Positions 47,001 through 57,000 of a stretch of 64,000 bases of DNA are shown piece by piece (the stretch's first letter is position 1; the number at the start of each line of letters is the position of its first letter). The stretch is from assembly GCA_964017155.1 (NCBI GenBank), contig OZ024858.1:28287187-28351186 (forward strand). Reading direction: 5' to 3'. The notes below the pieces were generated by a model. The model searched no databases. It was not told the origin of the DNA and was given only the letters and a program-made list of their open reading frames with translations. A program made the translations under genes and the position numbers. The DNA comes from Oasisia sp. SBJ-2009. Its lineage: Eukaryota; Annelida; Polychaeta; Sabellida; Siboglinidae.

Positions 47001-48008
47001 ATGTAGTATCATGTTCGACTACGTCAGATTTTCGTTTCTTCTTCTTTTTTGATTTTTCTTTTTCAGTGGTACTGCCATTTAAGGAGCTACCATTCTCCAA
47101 AGAATCTGATTTCAGTTTCTTTTTCTTGTCTGTCTTCGTCTTTTTCGATGGTGTGCTGTCAACATTGTTGACAACTTCCATCGACTCCGACAAACTTTGG
47201 TCAGGGCTAGTACTGGCTCCAGACTTCCTCTTTTTTGTTTTCTTTTCCTAGTAAAAAAAAAAAATTACTTAGTTCAGAGAAGAAATTATAATATGGCTTG
47301 CTTTTTTATAAACGTATATAATGATTCTGCAGCACTTATGTAGAATTCAGACGCAGCTCAATTTTACCTTTGCCAACATTTGATACTTCATTTTGTTATT
47401 TAAATCATTCAATATCATCCCACGCATATCTATATTTTACAAACTTTTGTAATATACATGGCCACTGCACTTGCGGCTGGCACAAATCAGAGCACCATTT
47501 GTCTTAAAAGTCAAAACGCAATATTTGTAAAACATAAATATATCTGGGAATGTTGAATGACTAGTTTTAGGAGTACGGTTAGTGTCCAATGTAGGCAAAT
47601 ATAGTTATAACGGCAACATTTTGATGGGTTCGAGTGACAAGCCACAAGACAAGTGACATTTCAGCTTGCTTACGCCCCCCCCCCCCCCCCCCGCCCCCGC
47701 ATTTGACAATATCTCCCCCTACAACCCTGTTATATTTTATTATGAGCTACTGATTCATGTTATTTGAAAATAGTTCATGGTACGAGACAGTCACACAGTG
47801 TACCAACACAGAGAGGTTGGACTGGATATCCGGGCTATAACAGAGAACAAAATAGTATACCATACGGGCCAGATTAGCATATCATCGCTCAAATAAACTC
47901 TATCTCAAAAGCTCGGCGCACCTTGTTTTTCTTGTTGCGTTTCTCGGTCGGTACTTCCGTGGATTCCGTCATATTGATAACGTCGCCAATCTCTGCAATT
48001 GACGGCAT
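38045..48008 (-). CDS. DDX21: Nucleolar DEAD-box RNA helicase 2 (DDX21/DDX50 type), 14 exons
   Basis: An ATP-dependent RNA helicase of the Gu family, acting in nucleolar rRNA transcription and processing. Exons in transcript order: 48008-47922, 47247-46797, 46316-46233, 45954-45935, 45655-45466, 44590-44405, 42748-42600, 41800-41594, 41174-41070, 40635-40516, 40161-40088, 39612-39453, 39035-38901, 38350-38045. All phases agree, giving 757 residues (human DDX21 has 783). There is a Lys/Ser-rich acidic-basic N-terminus (1-170), Q-motif FPIQAKTF, Walker A ARTGTGKT (to 214), PTRELA, GTPGR, DEVD (315-318; the family's DEAD variant), SAT (352-354), [10 protein letters not shown] and HRSGRTGR (500-507). 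The family-specific GUCT region spans about 534-655, then a Gly/Arg-rich RGG/GYGG tail. Orthology to DDX21 versus DDX50 cannot be split, since the duplication is vertebrate. Confidence 0.95.
38456..38630. mobile_element. Hairpin MITE in a helicase intron
   Basis: The arms 38456-38519 and 38566-38630 are near-perfect inverted copies (AACGGTACATAGGG and TCGCAGCATTTC, with complements) around a TA-rich loop. The intron RNA could form a 60-bp hairpin. Confidence 0.8.
41960..42275 (+). mobile_element. tRNA-derived SINE
   Basis: The tRNA-like head has an A box TAGCTCAGGGGTAGA and a B box GGTTCAAATCC. The tail AAGCACTTTGAGCAGTCC followed by GTGCTATATAAGAA is the kind of 3' end shared with LINEs. 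It lies in the helicase intron between 42600 and 41800. Confidence 0.72.
42993..43966. mobile_element. Non-autonomous piggyBac-like element, 974 bp
   Basis: The ends CCCTGCAGGTGACCA and TGGTCACCTGCAGGG are flanked by TTAA (42989-42992 and 43967-43970). TTAA TSD with CCC/GGG tips is the piggyBac signature. No transposase is present. It is inserted in the 3' end of an older plus-strand LINE whose GATT-repeat tail continues to about 43999. Confidence 0.82.
45010..45100. repeat. Clustered GGACGGGT words
   Basis: CCCGTCCA once and GGACGGGT four times lie within 90 bp of a helicase intron. Possibly the edge of a small transposon; not assigned. Confidence 0.4.
45935..45954 (-). CDS. DDX21: 20-nt microexon coding the Walker A loop of the helicase
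   Basis: The exon is GAACTGGCACAGGGAAGACA, flanked by a TTTTTCAG acceptor and a GTAAGTA donor. With one base from the preceding exon it codes R-T-G-T-G-K-T, the ATP-binding P-loop. It joins exon 3 (phase 1) and exon 5 (phase 0) exactly. Skipping it would shift the frame and remove the ATPase core. Confidence 0.92.
47676..47700. repeat. Poly(C) tract
   Basis: A run of C with one G interruption, in the first helicase intron. Confidence 0.9.
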
Positions 48009-48255
48009 TGGTCTGTCAATTAACGGGCTCGTTAGTGTTTTGTGTTTACAGAAATACCGAGTTTAAAACACCAACAATTTGAGACATAGCCCCACCACGT
48101 GTCGGTGACGAGTTAAAAGGACAGAGGCAGCGCTCGTGGCGAATGTCTACGAAAGTAATCCAGTGGGTGCTGCCATCTTGCGAATTGTGGCGCAGGGAAA
48201 CTAAAATATTTTCTCCGGCCTCCCCTTGTTCGAACGAACTGGCCAGTACATTTCT

Positions 48256-48710
48256 AAAGCAGGCACGCACGCAGGCACGCACGCAGGCACGCACGCAGGC
48301 ACGCACGCAGGCACGCACGCAGGCACGCACGCAGGCACGCACGCAGGCACGCACGCAGGCACGCAGGCACGCACGCAGGCACGCACGCACGCACGCACGC
48401 AAGCACGCACGCAAGCACGCACGCAAGCACGCACGCAAGCACGCACGCACGCACGCAAGCACGCACGCACGCAAGCACGCACGCACGCAAGCACGCACGC
48501 ACGCAAGCACGCACGCAAGCACGCACGCACGCAAGCACGCACGCAAGCAAGCACGCACGCAAGCACGCACGCACGCAAGCACGCACGCACGCAAGCACGC
48601 ACGCACGCAAGCACGCACGCACGCACGCAAGCAAGCACGCACGCACGCAAGCACGCACGCAAGCACGCACGCAAGCACGCACGCAAGCACGCACGCACGC
48701 ACGCACGCCA
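48256..48710. repeat. (CAGG/AAGC-ACGCACG)n minisatellite upstream of the helicase
   Basis: About 455 bp of 8- and 12-mer units: first CAGGCACGCACG, then CAAGCACGCACG variants. It begins about 250 bp upstream of the helicase start codon, inside or next to its promoter. Open frames in all phases are repeat artefacts. Confidence 0.95.
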
Positions 48711-48904
48711 TGGGTTATGAAAATTACAAAATGTTATCTCTGCACTTGTAAATGATCGAGGCAGGGTCGTGTGTCGAATTAATTAAATAGTGAACATTTT
48801 GTATTCCATATATACTATATAGTATATAGAGATTATAGACTATAGTATAGTATATATCATAATTATAATAAAACCATGCATATATAGACGTACGTATCAA
48901 ACTT

Positions 48905-49325
48905 CTTAATAATAATCTTTATTTTATCATCCATAGCGTTCATCGCACTTTAGCCTGACTACATGAAACTACATAAATTATAACACTTCTTCAAACATAG
49001 AAATTTTAATGATTATAATACAAATGGGCCAAGAGACCCTAAAAGCGCATGCTATTGGGTTGTTAGTCGTGTATTAGAGTTTGTTTAAAATGTTGTGGTT
49101 TAGAAATGTTAACTATTGCATCTGGCAGGGAATTCCAGTATCTTATTGTTCTAGGGAAATATGAATATTTATAGCAGTTCTTACTGGCATGGATAGTGTT
49201 GAATGCTTTATTGTTTAAATTTCTTGATAGGCGTTGTACGGACTGGAGGAGGTTATTGACAGGCAAGGATAGGTGTCCATTGATGGCTTTGTGGAGTATG
49301 GTGAGGCGTCTGTTTGTTCTTCTGT
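48905..49325 (-). mobile_element. 3' half of a minus-strand LINE, split by a later insertion
   Basis: The frame 49350-49063 reads RRLTILHKAINGHL, then YFPRTIRYWNSLPDAIVN, the usual C-terminal end of LINE reverse transcriptases. An AATAAAG/ATTATT tail near 48905 follows. It continues the fragment at 52285-52600 on the far side of the inserted LINE. Confidence 0.78.
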
Positions 49326-52121
49326 AGGGGCCTACCAAATAAAGCCTCAAAATTACACCATAGACCCTGTGTGCTGGACATATTAAATGATGATGACATT
49401 GATATTGTATGCCTCCAAGAAACTTGGTTTAGTAAACAAGATCTTGGATCTTTAAATATGCTACACTCTAATTTTCATGGTACAGGGGCCGCGACTGTAG
49501 ATTACAGGGATCGTTTACGTAGGGGTCATAACCCGGGTGGTGTGGCCATACTATGGCGCACACACCTTGATATGCATGTAACATGTTTAGATCTAAATAT
49601 TGACTGGCTAACAGGTATTAAAATTACTATTAGTAACCGGACATATGTTATATTATGTGTCTACATGCCTTATGAATCACATGCTCATGAAGACCTGTTT
49701 TTAGAAAATCTTGGTGCTATTAAAGCAGTGATAGAGTTAGACACCACATGTATTTCTGTACTGGGGGATTGGAACTCAGATATAAGTGACAGTGAATCGG
49801 TTTTTTGTAGACACTTTAAACAGTTTTGTGAGGAAAATTCCTGGTTGCTGTCTAGTGAGCTGTTACTGCCAGCAAATACTTTTACTTATTTGAGTGAAAG
49901 GTGGGATTCCACCTCATGGTTGGACCACTGTGTGTCTACCAGTGATGGTCACAATGTTATTCAAAGTATAGATGTGTTATATAGTGTTTGTACGTCGGAT
50001 CACATTCCGATATGTATCGATGTTTCCCTGGAGCTAGTGCCTCAGGTTGAGGGTTTATCAACCCACGAGTGTCAAAAAATCTGCTGGGATAGAGTTAGTG
50101 ATGAATGTATTAATAGTTATGCTGAGGCAACAAAGTGTAACCTGAAAAATGTTAATATTCCACATGATGCTATTATATGTAATAATGTAAACTGTACAGA
50201 TGATGCACATATATCTGCGATAAATTTATTTTATGATAATATCATTGAATCTATGAAAAATGCAAATGGTGAACTGGTGAGTCGGCAGGGTAGGACAAAA
50301 CCATACAAGTGTAGACCTGGCTGGAATGACCATGCCAGAGATCTCCATACTGCTGCCAGAGAATGTTTCATTATGTGGATTGACGCTGGTAGACCAAAAC
50401 ATGGTCCTGTATTTGATCTAATGAAGACATCTAGGGCACGGTTTAAATATGCTATACGTTTTCTGAAAAATCATGAATGCCAACTTAGAAAAGATTCATT
50501 GGCAAAAAAACTGTCGCAAAGTAGGCCAGATGACTTTTGGAAAGAAATACGCCAGCAGGTAAACAACTGCAATATACCTTTACCTAATAGTATTGAGGAT
50601 GTTACTGGTATTGATGAAATAACTGAATTATGGCGGTCTCATTTCAAACAGCTTTTTAATTGTATTAGGGATATAGATATTCAACAAATCAAATGTGATG
50701 CCAAATATACAAATGATATAGTTGTGGAAGTTAGCGAAGTTGAAAATGCTATTAAATGCCTAGATATAAATAAGACTTGTGGTATGGATGGTATATATGC
50801 TGAACACCTTAAACATTGTGATAAGCGCATTGTGCCTTTACTTGCTATGTGTATAACTGTTTTTTTTGTACATGGATTTTTACCTAGTTCTTTGTTATCT
50901 GTTGTGCTGGTTCCTATTATCAAAGATAAATGTGGCAAGATTAACAGCAAAGACAATTACAGACCTATTGCATTAGTATTGTCAAAAATTGTTGAAAACA
51001 TATTGTTAGACAGAATGTCAGTTACGCTGTCAACAATGTCCAATCAGTTTGGATTTAAGAAAAAACATGGGACAGACTTGTGTATTTATGTCTTAAAGGA
51101 AGTTATTGACAGGCATAGGAGTCTAAATGGGTCTATGTTTACATGTTTTTTAGATGCTTCTAAAGCCTTTGATAGAGTGAAACATTCTATCTTATTTCAA
51201 AAGTTGATTGACAGGGGAGTACCTGGATATATTGTTAGACTACTTATATATTGGTATTCAAATCAGACTATGTGTATAAGATGGTCAGGTAAATTGTCGG
51301 AACATTTTGGTGTTACAAATGGTGTCAGGCAAGGTGGTATACTCTCGCCGTACCTTTTTAATATATATATGGATGATTTAACCATAGCTTTAAACAAATG
51401 TAACACAGGGTGTGTAATAGGTAGTACAACTATCAACCATCTTATGTATGCTGATGACTTGGTAATTCTGTCTCCATCTGTATCAGGACTGTCTGAACTG
51501 ATGCAGGTATGTGGACTCTATGGGCTAAATCATGATATCAAGTACAATTCCAAGAAAAGTGCTGTGTTAATATTTAAAAGTAAATTTATGAAAAATGTTG
51601 ATGTTCCATCATTTAAGATTAATGGTGAAACAATCCAGGAAGTGGATAATGTGAAATATTTGGGTCACTTTATTTCTAATCCATTACGTGATGACAAAGA
51701 TATTTTACGGCAATGCCGACAACTATATGCTAGGGGTAATACGCTATTGCGGAAATTTTACATGTGTTCCACTGAAGTGAAGCTGACTTTGCTTAGAACT
51801 TTCTGCTCTCCCATGTATACTGCTCAGTTGTGGTGGAATTACACAGTAGCAAGTATACATAAACTTCATGTGGCTTACAATAATGTGTTTCGCTTATTAC
51901 TAAATCAGCCTAAATATTGCAGTGCCTCCACTATGTTTGTAGAATACCATGTACCAGATAGTAAAGCTGTAATTAGAAACCTTGTATATAAATTCATGCG
52001 GAGACTTGATGCCTCTTATAATAAGTTGGTAATTGCAATTATCAACAGTGATATAAAATGGCAATCCAGGATAAGACGACATTGGATCAAAATGTTGTAT
52101 ATACATAATAGCTTTTGTTGA
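49326..52121 (+). CDS. LINE ORF2, endonuclease-reverse transcriptase (5'-truncated)
   Basis: About 930 codons are open. The endonuclease begins CRGLPNKAS and has VCLQETWF, LGDWNSD and SDHIPI. The reverse transcriptase has LDASKAFDRV, NGVRQGGILSP, MYADDLVIL and YLGHFIS. The apparent Met at 49314 lies in the flanking older LINE, so the natural start is missing. No stops occur, hence the insertion is recent. Confidence 0.87.
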   Translation, partial: RGLPNKASKLHHRPCVLDILNDDDIDIVCLQETWFSKQDLGSLNMLHSNFHGTGAATVDYRDRLRRGHNPGGVAILWRTHLDMHVTCLDLNIDWLTGIKITISNRTYVILCVYMPYESHAHEDLFLENLGAIKAVIELDTTCISVLGDWNSDISDSESVFCRHFKQFCEENSWLLSSELLLPANTFTYLSERWDSTSWLDHCVSTSDGHNVIQSIDVLYSVCTSDHIPICIDVSLELVPQVEGLSTHECQKICWDRVSDECINSYAEATKCNLKNVNIPHDAIICNNVNCTDDAHISAINLFYDNIIESMKNANGELVSRQGRTKPYKCRPGWNDHARDLHTAARECFIMWIDAGRPKHGPVFDLMKTSRARFKYAIRFLKNHECQLRKDSLAKKLSQSRPDDFWKEIRQQVNNCNIPLPNSIEDVTGIDEITELWRSHFKQLFNCIRDIDIQQIKCDAKYTNDIVVEVSEVENAIKCLDINKTCGMDGIYAEHLKHCDKRIVPLLAMCITVFFVHGFLPSSLLSVVLVPIIKDKCGKINSKDNYRPIALVLSKIVENILLDRMSVTLSTMSNQFGFKKKHGTDLCIYVLKEVIDRHRSLNGSMFTCFLDASKAFDRVKHSILFQKLIDRGVPGYIVRLLIYWYSNQTMCIRWSGKLSEHFGVTNGVRQGGILSPYLFNIYMDDLTIALNKCNTGCVIGSTTINHLMYADDLVILSPSVSGLSELMQVCGLYGLNHDIKYNSKKSAVLIFKSKFMKNVDVPSFKINGETIQEVDNVKYLGHFISNPLRDDKDILRQCRQLYARGNTLLRKFYMCSTEVKLTLLRTFCSPMYTAQLWWNYTVASIHKLHVAYNNVFRLLLNQPKYCSASTMFVEYHVPDSKAVIRNLVYKFMRRLDASYNKLVIAIINSDIKWQSRIRRHWIKMLYIHNSFC

Positions 52122-52280
52122 GTTTTGACTGAATGTACCATTGTGCAATGTTTTTTTCTTCTATTTACCATGTGCAATATTTTTATAGTTTTCTAGTCAC
52201 TTGTATTTTTTTTAATGTTTATGTGGACATCTGTATGACACTGACAGTCTGAAATAAAGATATTGAATTGAATTGAATAA
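49326..52280 (+). mobile_element. Plus-strand LINE inserted in the minus-strand LINE
   Basis: A nearly complete ORF2, a short 3' UTR with AATAAAG and a (TTGAA)n tail. It is 5'-truncated at the first residues of the endonuclease. Both flanks are pieces of one older LINE in opposite orientation. The clade is not settled (Jockey/Rex1-like superfamily). Confidence 0.82.
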
Positions 52281-52284
52281 TTGG

Positions 52285-52600
52285 TTTAGCATTTCTGACA
52301 CGCAGCCCGCTTCTCTAGATGTATAGTCATTAAGACAGAAACGGGCTGCGCGTCTTTGAACCATTTCGATTTGGTTGATTAGGGTCTGGGTGTGGGGGTC
52401 CCATACTGAAGATGAGTATTCTAAAAGTGGTCTAACTAGGGTTGTGTAGGCTGTTGTTTTGATGTTTATGGGGCATGAGTGGAGGTTGCGTCTGATGAAT
52501 GCTAGGGTAGGGTTTGCTGAGGCTGTTATCTGATGTATATGTTTGTTCCAGTTTAAGTCTTTGGTTATGCATATTCCTCCACATTGTGTGAATGCAATGA
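52285..52600 (-). mobile_element. 5' part of the split minus-strand LINE
   Basis: The frame 52613-52290 reads GICITKDLNWNKHI, then RPLLEYSSSVWDP, IEMVQRRAARFCLNDYTS and GCVSEMLNQ, which is the RT thumb and C-terminal region. It leads into the piece at 49325-48905, with roughly 8 residues missing at the insertion point. It is 5'-truncated near 52600. Confidence 0.8.
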
Positions 52601-52614
52601 CAGGACTGATCATT

Positions 52615-54039
52615 AGTGGTTTTAGTCTAGATGGAATTATCTATTTCCATCCACTGAGCCAGCTCAGAGATCAGCTAGAATGCAGTTGATACCAATAAAG
52701 TGTATGCATGGTATTTCATTCATTCTCTAGTTCAGAATATTAATAATTACTGTTATGTCTGTCAAGTACAGGCGAAAACACACTATAGTTACCATTTTAT
52801 AGATCATTAAATAAACATCAAAATAAACTCAACTTGCATTGATACACCTTAATTAAAATCTGCAGAAGCTACTAGAACTGACCTGTCACATATGAAATAA
52901 CAATTAGCTATGCTTCCCAGGCAGGCCTGTGTGTGGCAGTGGGCAGTCTCCAATACACAGGTACTGTCAATTATTAACTAGCCATAATTCCTGGCAGTAA
53001 TTCCAGTTGTGGCATTGGGGCAGTCTCGAATACACAAGTATTGTCTCGCAGCCTGTCTAGGTAGACACAGGCAAAATGTGATAAATTGTCACGTGTAGCA
53101 CCTACATACCCTGAGATACACCTATGCAAAATTAGAGAAGTTACAGAAAAGTTTGAAGTTTTTTAACCAGTTTTTGGGCCTTCAAAATGATTCAATCAAA
53201 CAGAAAATTTGTGTGCATAGTAACAGTGCCCTAATAAAAATCTATGCAAAATATGAAAAATAGATCCTCAACGGTTTCTAAGATATGTGATTTAACATCA
53301 CATGGTGGACGGCTGACACAGAGTGATGCCATAAGTCCAAAAAGACTAAAAATCATAATAATGTGTATCAATAATAAGGCTGCAGTGATAAACATCTTTA
53401 TAGGTTGCCTGTAATAGACCAAATGATTGGTAGGAAAACTATGATAATCAACAAGATTTTGGAAAATAATGCTATCTATAGGAAACTCAAATTTGTTTTT
53501 TATTCAGAATGACAACTTCCATTTATAATTACGATAAACAGATATATTATCTTTAAAAATTTATTATTATGCTATTTCCACAATTATTACCAATAAATAA
53601 CCAGCAAGATAGTTAACTGGAATGCTTGGTTCAAACTAAAAACAGAATTGTTTTGAAAGTCAGTCGTGCCACGTTTTCAAAATCAGTTTGTAGAAATAAA
53701 TTATTCTGAAACACTGGACAGCACAATAAAGTAAGCATTTCTTCAATACATAATTAATGAATTTCTGTAAAATTATTTTAGAAACAAAGGAGCATGTCCA
53801 TCCATGGTTGTATCAGTTGTATTATTTACAGTACTGCACTTTTAGTTTGATGATATATGAAAACAAATTCTTCATTTATCTTAATAAATAGATATGTCAC
53901 CAAGAATTAGTGTTCTTCGCCAATTTTAACCCATGAGACCAAATAAAGTAATACGTTATTAATAAATAACTCAGAAACCCTGACACTACCTGAGAGCTAC
54001 CTGCAACATTGTGACCATACTGATATAACTGAATACAAT
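52615..54039. other. Intergenic / probable 3' UTR of the kinase
   Basis: AT-rich. A short duplicated segment (GGGCAGTCTC.AATACACA) occurs at about 52945 and 53020. A minus-strand AATAAA lies near 53500. No gene seen. Confidence 0.5.
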
Positions 54040-57000
54040 CTATAGCAGCCGGTTTAGATATTTCACCAAGCTTTCAACACCCTCAATATAATTGTCGTCC
54101 CTGTCTCCTGATGGAAACACATGTGCAAAGTCAATCATTCGTACATCAACATATTGATCACTGGTTTCTCCTTCCATCACTACGTGATGCTTTGAACATT
54201 CCCAAACATGGTGTGCTACTGTGGCATCACAGCAAGTTCCGTCATGCTTAGCTGAATCAGTCCGTGTGGCATTTTCTCCTTCAGTAAATGTTGTAGTTCT
54301 GTTTTCCCTTGAGTCTCTGCTGCATCGACACATGGCTCCCTCGTACACAAGTAGGAGAGAACTAGCATAGAAGACAAACTTTCTCTGTTTGAGCATCCAG
54401 TCTAGGACCATGTGTAGCCGTTGTAGGAATAGTGGAATGACGTGTTGGTAAACGGCCATGTCATTGTTGAGAAACACAGCCAAACCTGCAAAAGAAATGA
54501 TCTATTAGTAATATTGTAAACTCCCTCCTTCATTCATTTAGTTAATCACAACTCTTGTTCACTGACATTCATGTTTGTAGAATATCATTTGTTTTAGTGT
54601 GTGGTCAGCTTAATAGATCATTTCCATGGAAATTGTCAAAAAAAATTACTTTATAAATAAGATTGTGTTTGCAAAAATGTGAGCTGCGTGTGCTACAGTT
54701 ACAATACATTGAGCTTTACTATTTTTTTCATGCATAATTTCAACTAAGATCAGTTTAATAAAAAGTCTAATTTTTCTAATTTGTTGACAACAAAACAAAA
54801 ATATGTAAAATAGGAATTCAACATACAGAATGAGGGGAAAAACCTATTTTCAATTTCAGCTATTAATCATCGGTTATATTTTGATAAAAACGATTTTAAT
54901 ACACAGCCCAGCATTGCCAACGAATGTGAATGTCATTCAAATGCACATTCAAATGTTTGGCATTCGAATGTGCATTCAAATATAATCGTTCAATTTTCAC
55001 CAAATTCAAATTTGAATGCGATCCATATACATTCGCATTCGATTGTGAGCCATACAAATTTTAAGTTGAATGTCAAACATTTGAATGTTCAAATGATTCG
55101 TCGAATGCGTATCAAATGCTGGGACATTGCAAACATAATTGTTACCTCCCCCGTTGTTACCATTCCTTTTCACACAGGGTAATAGGAAAGTCCTCACTAG
55201 CTACTCACTCATCTGCTGATGAATTGCTGAGTAATGTTTAACTGACTGCTTTAATGTAATTAGGCAGTCATGATCATTGGATCAACACAAACAATCCAAG
55301 GAATTAATCATTGCTGTCTGGTCATTTAGCAGCCAGCATTCCTGTTCACACATGGCAATGAGACAGGACTGACTGGCAAGTGGCAATTGACCACTGGGCA
55401 GTGGGCAACTGTCTTTCCAGTGTCCATCCACCCCAGCTCACAAAGACCATGAAAGCAACAATCAATCAATCAATCAATCAAATTTTATTTCGTAACAAGG
55501 ATACATATACATTAGCAATCAAAACAAAAACAAAAAGTGTTGTTACGTGGTGGTCACATGGCACATAATGTGCCGTCTTCCTGTGACCCCAAAACATAAA
55601 CTTATAAAATACAGACACATTTATACGTATACAAGAAAAAATATTAAATCGTTGTTCTCAATATAATTAATTTGACGATATGATTTATTTTACAACTGAC
55701 TTGACAACGGACTGGGAAAATAAAAAAACCTTTGTAAATCCAAACAGTTTGTCTTTTTGAATAAACGATTTTAGTTACACTCTACACATCTGGGATTTAG
55801 GCAATGCACTTGGTTAAGGTAGCTAGATAGATATTGTTTAGATATCACATATTTGAATTTATGTCGGGATTTGAGGTTTTGAATAGTATATTCAAGGTTA
55901 TTCCATAGTTTTGTAAAATGATGTAAAGGTAACTAACCAGCTAATCCCCTCTAGCAGCCAGGTTTAAGTACATTGTTTAACTGAGTGCAGGACAAAATCC
56001 CAACGGACAAAATCCCAACCAACAAAATCCCAGCGGACAAAATCCCAACGGACAAAATCCCAACCAATTTTAGATGGACTGTTGGACTAGACTTTCTCAG
56101 TGTATGCATACATATATAGGTATATTATATATGTTACCTGTAATTGCTACCATCTAAGTTCAAAGGAAACATCAATAGGACTAAGATCAATAGGGTGCAT
56201 GTGGCCCCTAAAGACAATGCACAATGCACTAGGTGAAAGAATCTACTTCCAGGATGGCAGTGGTCTGAAGGGGAGTGTAAGGATGAGTTGCATTGTTGAG
56301 CACAAATGAAAGCAGTTAATACTGTCTTGCAGGTGTTAGTTCAAAGGTATACAAATTCCACTTTGACACCAAATTGTTAGAATTAGTGTTTCAATGTTGC
56401 AAAATAAACCAAAACAGCATAATAGTGTAGGGTGCATCAAGCAGCTCTGCATGGTGATAGTATGTAAGTAGAGTGTATACATGAACCATGCATGTATAAA
56501 TCAAGAAAGTCTTGGACACCCACATCTAAAACCAGTGGTTGGGATTTTGTCCGTTGGGATATTGTCCGGTTGGGATTTTGTCCGTTGGGATTTTGTCCGC
56601 TGGGATTTTGTCCGTTGGGATTTTGTCCTCGCACCGTTTAACTAAGCATTGGCAATTTTTTGGTCGATTTGAGTTTTCACAAAATATTCATTATAACATA
56701 ATAACTAACACATACAGCAACTGACATGAGTAATGACCAGTGGACCTACCCTTGCTGAGGACTCCTTCCTCACTGAGGCCTCGGAGATAGCGTTTCTCAC
56801 AACACATGTACGTTTCACGCACTGGATCAAAAACCTAAGAGAGAAAACTTCTTTCAGGTCAGATTATAAAATAAAACGAGTTTTTATAAATGTTATTCAA
56901 TAATTCGTCAGAATTTAACAATAAGTTAATATATTGCTCGTATATGCAAAGCAGTGATGAATTTTGACTATGCTTGTGGAATAGATCAATTAAGATACTT

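Noticed and set aside
48046..48751. Long ORFs of Ala-Cys-Val-Arg or Lys-His-Ala-Arg repeats
   Set aside because: Open in every phase because the minisatellite unit has no stop; no coding evidence.
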